From CAYMDS01 sp964653195 (lineage in GTDB: Bacteria > Patescibacteriota > Microgenomatia > Levybacterales > UBA12049), in the NCBI GenBank assembly GCA_964653195.1, contig CAZZCX010000007.1, positions 1 through 53,894 of the forward strand: a DNA stretch of 53,894 nt. Direction: 5' to 3'. A program made the translations under genes and the position numbers. Every line of letters begins with the position of its first letter. Within the stretch, counting starts at the first letter, position 1. Of this stretch, positions 10,801 to 18,010 are shown piece after piece. The notes beneath the pieces were generated by a model that did not search any database, was not told where the DNA came from, and saw nothing but the letters and a program-made list of their open reading frames with translations.

Positions 10801-11293
10801 TGCTATCTCCATCTACGTCGCCAAACTGAAGATCGTGATGCTTGTTTGCTCCTGTGTTTTTTATGAAATGTTTTATCCAGATTTGGGTAGGTGAGAAATT
10901 TGGATAAGGATTTTCCCACCAAGATACAAAGTTGCTTTGGCCATCTGCAGCAAAAACGATATCCAAATCTCCGTCTGTGTCGATATCATAAAAATCTCCG
11001 CCAGCCTCTATGCGAAGTGAGCTATTATCTATGACGTATTGTGTCCAACCATTGCTTCCGCGTCTGAACCAAACAATTGCATTTGGGGCAGTACGTGATG
11101 CGATTACGAAGTCATTATCTCCGTCTTTATCGATATCAAGAATTAGTGAAGCTGTTTGTTGGGTACTGGTTTGTGGATTTGGTAAAGCTTGGCTCCCGCT
11201 AGTTATTTGCTCCCAGTCTAGTGCGAAAGCAGTATCGGGTAGTACGATAAAGGCGCAAATTAACAGTAATAGTTTTATAAGGTAATGGAACAT
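7832..11293 (-). CDS. Secreted FG-GAP/VCBS repeat protein with dockerin module
   Basis: 1,153 residues with a signal peptide (residues 1-24, ending near DTAFA). Twelve calcium-loop repeats of the form DxDxDGxxDxx (for example DIDTDGDLDIV, DMDGDGDIDVV) fill residues 50-740 and should fold as beta-propellers, as in FG-GAP/VCBS proteins. Then follow a beta-sandwich-like domain, a dockerin-type pair of calcium loops (GDSNNDNSLSILD and ADLTDDGKVNQFD), a Pro/Thr linker, and a C-terminal domain ending TFSGWSNY. The last three modules are shared with the next gene upstream (11331-14105). Likely exported to the cell surface for binding; no catalytic residues are apparent. A TATAGT box eight bases before the ATG suggests a very short leader. 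Confidence 0.88.
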   Translation of the reverse strand: MFHYLIKLLLLICAFIVLPDTAFALDWEQITSGSQALPNPQTSTQQTASLILDIDKDGDNDFVIASRTAPNAIVWFRRGSNGWTQYVIDNSSLRIEAGGDFYDIDTDGDLDIVFAADGQSNFVSWWENPYPNFSPTQIWIKHFIKNTGANKHHDLQFGDVDGDSKAELVFWNQEEPGLYVAEIPTNPKSVSSWARNKIYTATSKHEGLAIFDIDSDGKKDIIGGGLWFKHTSGVTYQVNTIDNSRAYTRTAVGQLIPGGRPEVVLSAGDEAGTIDMYSWNGNTWSKQQLSTIDHGHSLQITDIDGNGTQDIFSAEMRVNGTNPSSKVRLFLNNGNGTFATEIVATGFDNHESKLGDLDNDDDLDILGKPYNYQTPKLNIWLQQGNGTPPTPPDGGGGLDSWQRHVIDSARPWKSLFIYGTDLDGDSKKDIVTGGWWYKNPGSSSGNWGVRKTIGSPLNNAVLLNDFDKDGDVDIFGSQWNASAANPQLAWAQNNGNGTFAIKNNITQANGDFLQGAAFSLSNARKIALSWHRNGNGIQQISVPENPVTQSWSIQNISTTNLQEDLSAEDIDRDGDSDLLLGTKWLRNNSGSWSTHTVHVTSSLPDRNELIDMDKDGKLDALIGYEAISKPGVLAWYKQGVSADALWSEKVIANDIIGPMSVDAADMDGDGDIDVVVGEHNTQQPATAKLFIYENTGNANSWEKHLVYTGDEHHMGAQLSDIDSDGDLDILSIGWTHGKVILYENLGGGNIPTEPPPSTTPPTDPAGTNASLKVLLHGLGKGGDNANPISVGNMDPIRIQRSVGLELFNTNNQSIGIKQGNVNFDSNNGSFQGVISLGTTPTGNYTARLSVPGYLRKSYTGIISITANQTTQLPPLALTAGDSNNDNSLSILDYNIILDCYSELTPAQNCSNGDKKLSADLTDDGKVNQFDYNLFLRELSTQGGGGTTPQPTNPNPTNTPPTGATNTPNPPGGSQGEIKLFDEIIQFSSSDNGFHRLHEGNTDWPTHVPSNWKQPTDYFNSTWQYRIQVTANPTNQASKLQLCFWKIPGFSPENCAFNIDQNGIGTYTYASSPAINGASNNGWARINGGALDFLNPREYRASIILRGPGNCVVTTKGQVSNKCPELWDKLKDLRFKLTVIMVPSGRTFSGWSNY
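8392..8710. repeat. 319-bp exact direct repeat, copy A (dockerin + linker)
   Basis: Base-for-base identical to 11900-12218 (constant offset 3508), while the DNA on both sides diverges at once. It encodes the dockerin pair and the start of the Pro/Thr linker in the FG-GAP protein. Confidence 0.95.
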
Positions 11294-11330
11294 CTATATT
11301 TACTATACCAAATATAGACACACTTTGAAG

Positions 11331-14105
11331 TTATTGGTAGTTGCTCCATCCAGAAAATGTTTGGCCTACAGGCACCATGACAATTGTCAATTTAAATTTC
11401 ATTTGGGCGAATTGGGGAAAAAGTTCAGGACATGGCTTGGGTACATTTTTATTTGTTACTATACAATTGTTCTCACCAAGAAGTATCACTCTTATTAAAA
11501 AGCTGGCTGAATTGGCAAAATTGAGAGGTACTCCATCTTTTTTCCACCACTGCGCCGGGATAGATGAGTAGGTATATGTGCCCAGGCCAGTATGAGCTAC
11601 TTTTCCGCCACATGATTCAGGTTCAAATCCGGGCATATTCCAAATGCAAACCTGTAGTTTGCCCGATGTATTTGTCGGATGTGTGTGTATCTGATATCTA
11701 AAATGCCAAGTTCCATTATAGTAATTGGTAGGCGAGAGCCAATTTATCGGTAATCCCGGTATGCCTGCCCCGGCAGCTTTCAAAACATGGAAGCCTCCGT
11801 CTGATTGCGTGAATTGTACGTCATTATTAAATACTATTTTCTCATTTCCAGGCTGGCTTGGTGGAGTAGTGGGAGAAGGAGTGCTAGTAGCTTGAGGACT
11901 TGGTGTATTGGTTGCTCCAGTTGGTGGGGTATTTGTGGGATTTGGGTTTGTGGGTTGAGGGGTTGTGCCACCACCACCTTGAGTAGATAGTTCTCTCAGG
12001 AATAGATTGTAATCAAATTGATTAACTTTCCCATCATCAGTAAGATCAGCTGAAAGTTTTTTGTCTCCATTGCTACAATTTTGAGCAGGTGTAAGTTCGG
12101 AATAGCAATCAAGAATAATATTGTAATCTAAGATAGATAGACTATTATCATTATTACTGTCTCCAGCAGTAAGCGCGAGTGGAGGAAGTTGAGTGGTCTG
12201 GTTTGCTGTGATTGAAATTGTAGAAGGGTAGCTTTTGATTATAAAATTGGGTGTTTTCACCCGAGCTTTATATGTGCCAGCAGGTATATTACTCAAGTCA
12301 ACAATTCCCTTAAAAATACCTAAAGCTGTGTCGAAGCTTATATTGCCCTGTTTCACCCCAATGGATTGGTTATTGTTATTGAGGATTTCGAGATTAATAG
12401 TTCTAGTTGGCCTTAGTGGATTACTATTACCGTCCGCATTAGGATTTACGTTATCTCCACCGCTACCAATTCCGTGTAGAGTGAGTGTGAGTGATGCGTT
12501 AGTGCCTGAAATTGGCGGGTCTTCAGAGCCACCACTTGAACCAAACTCTAAAGCTCCCATATCTGGCTTAGAGTCTCTATTGAATAGCCAATAATCTTTT
12601 GTTCGTGCTAACTCAGGAACTGCTGTGTCAGAATTGCCTCCCAGAGTTGATCCTTTATCTTTTACGGGGCTTGTAGTTTTAGGTAAGTAATCCATAACTC
12701 TAGCTGCTTGTTGTAGTTCTGATATATTTATAGTATCTGCGCCAATTGGGGGAGGAGCAATGCTAAGCTGTCTTGCTGCATCAATTAAACCTGGATCATT
12801 GGTTCTAATATTTCCCTCTCCATTAAAGCTGCTGTTTGTATTTTCGGGAATAATATTATTTCGGATCACAACGCGGTCATTATTGCTTAAACTTATACCA
12901 ACTCCGGCATTTGGGTTTTTACGATTGTCGAAAATATTATTTTCGATTATTGCTGAAATTAAAGAGTCCTCATTTTGGCCTTCAAACGAAGCTGCATTAA
13001 ATGAAGCACCAAATAGTTTTTCATTTTCCCGACCAGCTATTATAGTATTGTGCCCGAAATATACTTTAGTTGTATCAGTAGAATATAGAAAATTACCACC
13101 TGCCCTATGATACCCATCAAATCCAATTTGATTATTGATTATGAGATTATTGTAATAAGCAATATTTGTAAGACCGGTTGCATAATCAGACCAGCGGTCA
13201 TCTTTCTCGTTTCTTGTCGACATATGCCAGTTGTGAGTGCTGTCTGAGCCTTTTTTCTCCCAGTGTGTACCTGTTGTGTCTTTAGATTCAGGAGCATAAA
13301 CTAAATTATTCCGAAAGACTACATTTTGTGCCCAACCAGGATAAAAATTATTTTTATTTCCGACAAAGATGTTTTTTTCTACAAGCAGATTTCGTGCACC
13401 AGTCATCGCGATTTCACCTCTTCCCCAGGCTATGATGTTGTCTCTTACAGTCATGCCATCACCGCTCATATGCACGCTTATGTTTACTGAATAATCACCA
13501 GTTGTGTACATTTTATAAGTATCTCCAAATGATATTCGGGTTAGATAATTCCCCAATATCTGTACTCCTTGTGTTTCAGCCCCTACATAAACTCCAGCTT
13601 GCATCGTCCAGTCGATCCAGCTGTTTTTAAGAATTGAGTTTGATGAGCTGGTCATAAATAATATTCCTCTACCGCAGGAGTTTTTCATAAATAGACCATC
13701 AATAGTCACATTTGCTGCATCAATGCTTATTAAATTGACCCAGGTATTGAGGTTGCTACATTTTTGGTTATAAGCTGAGACAATGTTTTGCCACTGGCCA
13801 TTAAGAAGACTTGGAGACAAGCCACCATCGACAATAGCTTTATGTTTGTTTTTTGCTTTCCAGACAGTATTTGGTTTATTAATTCTATTATATGCTTCAT
13901 ATGTTCCATCAAGTAAAATAACCGTATCTCCGCTTGCTATTGCGGAATTGGCTTTATCAATTGTTCTCCAAGGCGAAGCTTCTGTGCCGGGATTCGAATC
14001 ATTTCCTGACGGGCCTAGATAGAATGTAGCAGCAGATACAGTATCTGTTTTCAGAAAAAATAAAATAATTAAAAAAACTATAAGAGGAACCAGTCTTTTT
14101 GGCAT
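11331..14105 (-). CDS. Secreted right-handed beta-helix protein with dockerin module
   Basis: 924 residues with a signal peptide (residues 1-25). The segment YLGPSGNDSNPGTEASPWRT near residue 30 is the start typical of DUF1565/pectate-lyase-like beta-helix proteins, and Asn-rich coils (NNIIAWGRG, NNLIINNQIGF style) continue to about residue 510. Such folds often bind or cleave polysaccharide; catalytic residues could not be assigned. The protein continues with a beta-sandwich-like domain (NASLTLTLHGIG), a dockerin-type calcium-loop pair, a Thr/Pro linker and a C-terminal domain ending TFSGWSNYQ, all paralogous to the neighbouring FG-GAP protein. The two genes lie in tandem with a 37-base gap, so they are probably co-expressed and attached by the same partner through the common C-terminus. 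Confidence 0.88.
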   Translation of the reverse strand: MPKRLVPLIVFLIILFFLKTDTVSAATFYLGPSGNDSNPGTEASPWRTIDKANSAIASGDTVILLDGTYEAYNRINKPNTVWKAKNKHKAIVDGGLSPSLLNGQWQNIVSAYNQKCSNLNTWVNLISIDAANVTIDGLFMKNSCGRGILFMTSSSNSILKNSWIDWTMQAGVYVGAETQGVQILGNYLTRISFGDTYKMYTTGDYSVNISVHMSGDGMTVRDNIIAWGRGEIAMTGARNLLVEKNIFVGNKNNFYPGWAQNVVFRNNLVYAPESKDTTGTHWEKKGSDSTHNWHMSTRNEKDDRWSDYATGLTNIAYYNNLIINNQIGFDGYHRAGGNFLYSTDTTKVYFGHNTIIAGRENEKLFGASFNAASFEGQNEDSLISAIIENNIFDNRKNPNAGVGISLSNNDRVVIRNNIIPENTNSSFNGEGNIRTNDPGLIDAARQLSIAPPPIGADTINISELQQAARVMDYLPKTTSPVKDKGSTLGGNSDTAVPELARTKDYWLFNRDSKPDMGALEFGSSGGSEDPPISGTNASLTLTLHGIGSGGDNVNPNADGNSNPLRPTRTINLEILNNNNQSIGVKQGNISFDTALGIFKGIVDLSNIPAGTYKARVKTPNFIIKSYPSTISITANQTTQLPPLALTAGDSNNDNSLSILDYNIILDCYSELTPAQNCSNGDKKLSADLTDDGKVNQFDYNLFLRELSTQGGGGTTPQPTNPNPTNTPPTGATNTPSPQATSTPSPTTPPSQPGNEKIVFNNDVQFTQSDGGFHVLKAAGAGIPGLPINWLSPTNYYNGTWHFRYQIHTHPTNTSGKLQVCIWNMPGFEPESCGGKVAHTGLGTYTYSSIPAQWWKKDGVPLNFANSASFLIRVILLGENNCIVTNKNVPKPCPELFPQFAQMKFKLTIVMVPVGQTFSGWSNYQ
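11900..12218. repeat. 319-bp exact direct repeat, copy B (dockerin + linker)
   Basis: Second copy of the repeat at 8392-8710, inside the beta-helix gene. Confidence 0.95.
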
Positions 14106-14169
14106 AAATTTGCTTTTAATTAATTATTGAATATACATTTTGGTTTAGCAAATTATTATTGTTTTATGT

Positions 14170-14505
14170 TTATAGTCCTAACTGATTAAGTAGTGTAAAC
14201 CAAAGCTTACCCCAGAAGCCGGTATTTTGAAAAGCGTGATATCGCTTTCTATCTTTATAGTCTTTGGTACCAGGAAATGGAGGGTCAATCCATGCAGATA
14301 AAGCGATCCATTCATTTTTCTCATTCTGTTTTGCAATTAAGGTAATTGTTGAACTGCCCGTATGCTTTATAAACTCTGTTGTGTCTGGATTTTTACCTTT
14401 ATTTTTACGATCGGGAGATGTAAAGGCTTGCAAAATCATACCCTTATTCATTTTTCGATCACTAATTCTTTTAAGTGCGTGATTAGTAAAAATTAAGCTA
14501 TTCAT
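14170..14505 (-). CDS. DUF4258-like small protein
   Basis: 111 residues. The opening LIFTNHALKRISDRKMNKGMI has the His-Ala-x-x-Arg-x-x-x-Arg pattern of DUF4258 proteins, a group related to RelE-like toxins and sometimes predicted to bind RNA. Residues 55-80 give a beta strand pair (STITLIAKQNE, WIALSAWIDP). Its ATG overlaps the stop codon of truB by four bases, so it is translationally coupled to that gene. No antitoxin partner is visible, so a toxin role is not supported. Confidence 0.7.
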   Translation of the reverse strand: MNSLIFTNHALKRISDRKMNKGMILQAFTSPDRKNKGKNPDTTEFIKHTGSSTITLIAKQNEKNEWIALSAWIDPPFPGTKDYKDRKRYHAFQNTGFWGKLWFTLLNQLGL

Positions 14506-15362
14506 ACATTTATTATAGATGAAATATCATACTTGCCAACGTTTGTGCGCTTAATCGAAAGCGCAATTGCGCCAGGGCCTATCTTTTGCCCTATTTCATA
14601 AGCAATTCCTCTTATGTATGTTCCACTTGAGCAGGTTATTTTGCAATGGAAGATGGGGAATTCAGTGTGTTTAGTATTGATAAAAAAATCTTCCCAAGTT
14701 TTTAAAATTTCTTCCTGTCTGAAATTCCCATTTACTTTTTTAATATTCTCTTGAATCTTAAATCTTAGATCTTGTCCCGATGGTCTTTGCCATTCGGGAT
14801 CCCGATCTAATCGGGAAATCTTTATTTCTTCTGAAGACATAAGCCGAAGATCGTAAATTTCGATTTCTTTTGTAGGGATTTCTATTTCATCCAAACGATT
14901 TTCGCGAGCCCACCAGTATAGCGGTTTTCCTTTAACTGCTTTTGATGAGTAAGGAGGATAGGGCTGGACTCTTTTTCCTAAAAAAGATTTTAGAATATTT
15001 TCCATTTGCCATTTACCATAATCCATCGATGTGCCATCTCCAGACTCAACAATTGAAGAATTATTAATTAAATGAGAATTGAGATTTGGAGAATGGACAA
15101 TTTTACCAAGAATGTCATAGGTATCTGTTGCGATTCCTAATAAAACTGTGAATTCGTACGTTTTTGACAGATTTTCATATTTTTTCCTTTTCTTATTCTC
15201 TTCTCCGACCAATAGAAGAAGTAAGCCTTCGGCCATAGGGTCAAGGCGCCCAGCATAACTAATTTTTACATTCATATATTCTGGAAAACGTTTTTTAAAT
15301 TTCAGTATTGCTTGATACGGAGTTTCGCCAAGAGCTTTATATATAGGTATTACGTCACTCAT
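14502..15362 (-). CDS. truB: tRNA pseudouridine(55) synthase TruB
   Basis: 286 residues. TruB converts U55 in the T-loop of tRNAs to pseudouridine. The catalytic Asp is D41 in the motif YAGRLDPMAEG; GETPYQAI near residue 12, the KTYEF segment near 85, VQPYPPYSSKAVKGKPLYWWAR and the C-terminal CSSGTYIRGIA are family hallmarks. Around residues 180-205 the sequence is unlike the family: two palindromes of the TCCCGAT class (14775-14816) are translated there as part of SRLDRDPEWQRPSGQD, next to a diverged loop. The frame stays open, so the gene is probably functional with a repeat-derived surface loop. Coupled to the DUF4258 gene. Confidence 0.92.
   Translation of the reverse strand: MSDVIPIYKALGETPYQAILKFKKRFPEYMNVKISYAGRLDPMAEGLLLLLVGEENKKRKKYENLSKTYEFTVLLGIATDTYDILGKIVHSPNLNSHLINNSSIVESGDGTSMDYGKWQMENILKSFLGKRVQPYPPYSSKAVKGKPLYWWARENRLDEIEIPTKEIEIYDLRLMSSEEIKISRLDRDPEWQRPSGQDLRFKIQENIKKVNGNFRQEEILKTWEDFFINTKHTEFPIFHCKITCSSGTYIRGIAYEIGQKIGPGAIALSIKRTNVGKYDISSIINV
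14800..14816. repeat. Palindrome TCCCGAT-N3-ATCGGGA, copy 2 (inside truB)
   Basis: Perfect 7-base arms around the loop cta. A second imperfect inverted repeat lies directly beside it at 14775-14799 (TCCCGATGG ... CCATTCGGGA). Confidence 0.85.
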
Positions 15363-15463
15363 GTTAAGAAGTTAAGAAATAAAGTATACATTATATCGAC
15401 ATATCTAATATTTGATTATTATCTTACTTGTTTTTTTATTTTCAACTTACTACTATAGATGTA

Positions 15464-16273
15464 ATGTCCATGGAGATTTTATTGTCTTCACCAGCTACAT
15501 CGAATAGATATAGGCTTGTTAAAACTCTACATTTAAGGTTTTATAATTCTTTTAAAACAGGAAAGATCTTACGCTACAAATTACTTGCAGCATTTATTAT
15601 AGTTGTAATTTCTTTATTGTCTGGAGGTGTGGGTGTCAGTCAAGCAAATCAAAAAGAGCCGGTTTTTGTAAGACAAACTAACAAAGACTCACTAAGCATA
15701 GATAACGTGCAATTTGAAATAGCTGATGAAAGCTCCGTCGGGCAAGTAAGTGTTTCAGGAATAACTAAAAAAAAGTCTTTAATTGCAAAATTTCCTGAAC
15801 CGATTCAACCTAAATCTAATGAAGTTCAGGAGGAACAGAAAAGCCAAACCAATAAAATCGCCGACGAAAAACCTCAAGAAATTAAAGAAAGTAATACTTC
15901 AGAGAATGTTTTTTTGAAAGCTTTGAATGACTACCGAGAAAAAAACGGTAAATCTCTTTTAAGCTGGGATGAAAGATTAGCTGATTATGCTAAGGCTAGA
16001 GCTGAGTCGTTTGTAGTCTTAGGTGGGCTTGACCATCATGCAGGATTTCAAGATTTTATAAATAACCAGGATGGCTTTAAAAAGCTTGGGTTTAGTACAC
16101 TCGGTGAGAATTCAGGATATGGTCATACGCAAGACCCCACATATATTATAGAGGAAGCATATGGGAAGTCTACCCTACATAATGAAAATCAATTAAATTC
16201 AAAATGGTCCCATGTGGGTATTGGAGTTAGCGGTACATCCACGAATTTTGTCTTCGGGGGAAACAATAATTAG
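15464..16273 (+). CDS. Membrane-anchored CAP (SCP/PR-1) domain protein
   Basis: About 269 residues from the ATG at 15464; the frame is open from 15428, but the first codons are an AT-rich stretch. A membrane or signal segment (LLAAFIIVVISLLSGGVGVS) lies near residue 43, then a polar linker with many Lys, Glu and Gln, then a CAP domain from about residue 150: FLKALNDYREKNGKSLLSWD, LADYAKARAESFV, LGENSGYGH and HVGIGVSG. The conserved His of GLDHH and the Glu of GEN match the family's cavity residues. CAP proteins are extracellular and their substrate in bacteria is mostly unknown. The domain is short at the C-terminus, ending NFVFGGNNN. Confidence 0.85.
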   Translation: MSMEILLSSPATSNRYRLVKTLHLRFYNSFKTGKILRYKLLAAFIIVVISLLSGGVGVSQANQKEPVFVRQTNKDSLSIDNVQFEIADESSVGQVSVSGITKKKSLIAKFPEPIQPKSNEVQEEQKSQTNKIADEKPQEIKESNTSENVFLKALNDYREKNGKSLLSWDERLADYAKARAESFVVLGGLDHHAGFQDFINNQDGFKKLGFSTLGENSGYGHTQDPTYIIEEAYGKSTLHNENQLNSKWSHVGIGVSGTSTNFVFGGNNN

Positions 16274-16439
16274 CATAGGGCTTTGAGCAAAGAGCTAAGA
16301 ATATAAAACCCTACGCCATTCGCCCTTTGCTCTACCTCAGCTTGCTCTCTTATCTCTTTCTTACTTTTTCCTCATCAGTTTATTAACCACAAAGCTTAGT
16401 ATTGTAGAGTAAATAGCAATGATTGGAGGTGAATAGATT

Positions 16440-16646
16440 ATGGCGACAATTGTTAATACACCAGCAGCAACAGAGAGCGGTAGCGGATTAGGTTTTCTTT
16501 TAGGCATTATTCTGTTGGTTGCTTTTGCGTTACTTTTTTTCTTTTATGGTTTACCGTATATCGGTAATATGTTTCAGACAAGTGCACCGCAAGTGAATGT
16601 ACCTAAGCAAGTTGATGTGAACATACAAAATCCACAAGGGAAATAA
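16440..16646 (+). CDS. Small single-span membrane protein
   Basis: 68 residues: a polar N-terminus, one hydrophobic helix (residues 17-41, GLGFLLGIILLVAFALLFFF) and a polar tail ending VNIQNPQGK. It has a strong ribosome site, GGAGGTGA, eight bases before the ATG. The next gene has an almost identical start region (GGAGGTGAATAAATT), so the two are probably expressed alike. No family recognised. Confidence 0.8.
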   Translation: MATIVNTPAATESGSGLGFLLGIILLVAFALLFFFYGLPYIGNMFQTSAPQVNVPKQVDVNIQNPQGK

Positions 16647-16710
16647 ATACTTTGTGGCAACTTAGCCCGTATTATTTAAATTTCAGCGGGAGTTAGGAGG
16701 TGAATAAATT

Positions 16711-16962
16711 ATGGATTTAATTGTATATCTTATATTTGGAGCATTGGCAGGCTGGATAGCGTCAATGATTATGGGAACAGATGAACAGCAAGGAGCTATT
16801 ATGAATATAGTAGTCGGAGTAGTGGGTGCCTTCATTGGGGGCATGCTGATGAACACCTTTGGGCAGCCAGGGGTAACAGGTTTCAATATTTATAGTATTG
16901 TAGTAGCGATTCTTGGTTCGGTAGTATTGCTTTGGCTTTATCGAATGCTTCGTTATCGGTAA
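16711..16962 (+). CDS. GlsB/YeaQ/YmgE-family stress membrane protein
   Basis: 83 residues with three hydrophobic helices and the glycine-rich pattern FGALAGWIASMIMG near the N-terminus, typical of the transglycosylase-associated / GlsB-YeaQ family. Members are small envelope proteins linked to general stress; their biochemical role is not established. A strong GGAGGTGA site lies upstream, and an intrinsic terminator follows directly, so this gene ends the transcript that probably begins before 16440. Confidence 0.88.
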   Translation: MDLIVYLIFGALAGWIASMIMGTDEQQGAIMNIVVGVVGAFIGGMLMNTFGQPGVTGFNIYSIVVAILGSVVLLWLYRMLRYR

Positions 16963-16970
16963 TTGAATTA

Positions 16971-17017
16971 AAAACACAATCCCTCATCACTGGTTGGTGG
17001 GGGATTTTTGTGTTTTT
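16971..17017 (+). terminator. Intrinsic terminator after the GlsB-like gene
   Basis: A long hairpin: AACACAA (16973-16979) pairs with TTGTGTT (17008-17014), with ATCCC/GGGAT and CAC/GTG pairs inside, followed by a run of T. It isolates the small membrane genes from the tRNA. Confidence 0.8.
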
Positions 17018-17051
17018 ATGGGTCGTGTGGTAATATTTTAGGGTAAATTTA

Positions 17052-17125
17052 GCCAGGGTGGCTCAGTCGGTTAGAGCACGGCATTCATAACGCCGAGGTC
17101 GTGGGTTCGATCCCCACCCCTGGTA
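17052..17125 (+). tRNA. tRNA with anticodon CAU (Met, possibly Ile2)
   Basis: 74 bases fold as a cloverleaf: acceptor GCCAGGG/CCCTGGT, D-arm GCTC...GAGC, T-arm GTGGG-TTCGATC-CCCAC, discriminator A, anticodon CAT at 17086-17088. CCA is not encoded. The innermost pair of the anticodon stem is an A-C mismatch. A CAU anticodon may be elongator Met or lysidine-modified Ile; the first G-U acceptor pair argues against an initiator only weakly. Confidence 0.93.
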
Positions 17126-17183
17126 CATTATTATATAAAAAGTTAAAGTTCAAATCTCAAAAAGCTCCTAATTTTAATTACTT

Positions 17184-17975
17184 ATGCTTAATACTCCAAT
17201 TGGTATTCTTGATTCAGGAATTGGGGGATTGACTGTATGGAGAGAGATTATTAAAGAACTTCCAAGCGAATCAGTTATATATATAGCAGATTCAAAAAAC
17301 ATCCCTTATGGCAATAAATCAAATGATGAGATTTATTTCCTCGCCAAAAAACTTGTTGAATTTTTGTTACGTAAAAACGTTAAGGTCATCGTTATCGCTT
17401 GTAATACTATTACTGTTAGCGCTCTAGATAGATTACGCTTTGAGTTTCCACAAGCTCCAATTATAGGGACTGTACCTGTTATCAAAAAAGCAGCTGAAAT
17501 TACAAGAAATAAGCGCATCGGGATATTCTCAACGACCAAAACTGCAGAAAGTAATTATCAGAAAGAATTGATACAAAGATTTGCTCAAGATTGTACGATT
17601 ACGACTGTAGGATCAGATGAAATTGTTCCCTTAATAGAAGCAGGAAAAGCGCAAGGACGAGATATGATAAACGTTCTAGAGCGAGTATTGAAACCATTTA
17701 AAGATACTGAGATAGATACTCTTTGTCTTGGGTGCACGCATTTCCCAATTATTGAGAATGATATTCAGGAGATTTTAGGTAAAGAAGTAAAACTACTTGA
17801 GCCGAGTAGTGCTATCGCAAGGCATACCAAAAAAATTCTTATGCAAAATAATGAAATGTCTGATGGAGAAAATAAAGAATATGCGTTTTACACAACTGGA
17901 GACAATAGACAATTTGAGACTGTTGCAAAAAGCTTAATACAGGATACAATACGAGCAGAACATTTAGACTTATGA
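17184..17975 (+). CDS. murI: Glutamate racemase MurI
   Basis: 263 residues. MurI interconverts L- and D-glutamate to supply peptidoglycan synthesis. Both catalytic cysteines are present: C73 in ACNTITVSAL and C184 in LGCTHFPI; the N-terminal GILDSGIGGLTVWREI holds the substrate Asp/Ser pair, and PYGNKS is conserved. Length is normal for the family. Its TGA overlaps the ATG of murD by four bases (ATGA), so the enzyme that makes D-Glu is coupled to the enzyme that uses it. Confidence 0.95.
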   Translation: MLNTPIGILDSGIGGLTVWREIIKELPSESVIYIADSKNIPYGNKSNDEIYFLAKKLVEFLLRKNVKVIVIACNTITVSALDRLRFEFPQAPIIGTVPVIKKAAEITRNKRIGIFSTTKTAESNYQKELIQRFAQDCTITTVGSDEIVPLIEAGKAQGRDMINVLERVLKPFKDTEIDTLCLGCTHFPIIENDIQEILGKEVKLLEPSSAIARHTKKILMQNNEMSDGENKEYAFYTTGDNRQFETVAKSLIQDTIRAEHLDL

Positions 17976-18010
17976 TTCAAGATTCAAGATTCATCCCGAT
18001 TAAATCGGGA
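17972..18010. repeat. GATTCAA heptamers plus TCCCGAT palindrome (copy 3) at the murD start
   Basis: About three GATTCAA units (17974-17993) run into TCCCGAT-taa-ATCGGGA (17994-18010). Read on the plus strand the heptamer contains no stop codon, which is what allows it to sit inside the reading frame. Confidence 0.85.

Noticed and set aside
14170..14505. Toxin of a toxin-antitoxin pair
   Set aside because: Only a DUF4258-like toxin-related fold is suggested; the coupled gene is truB, not an antitoxin.
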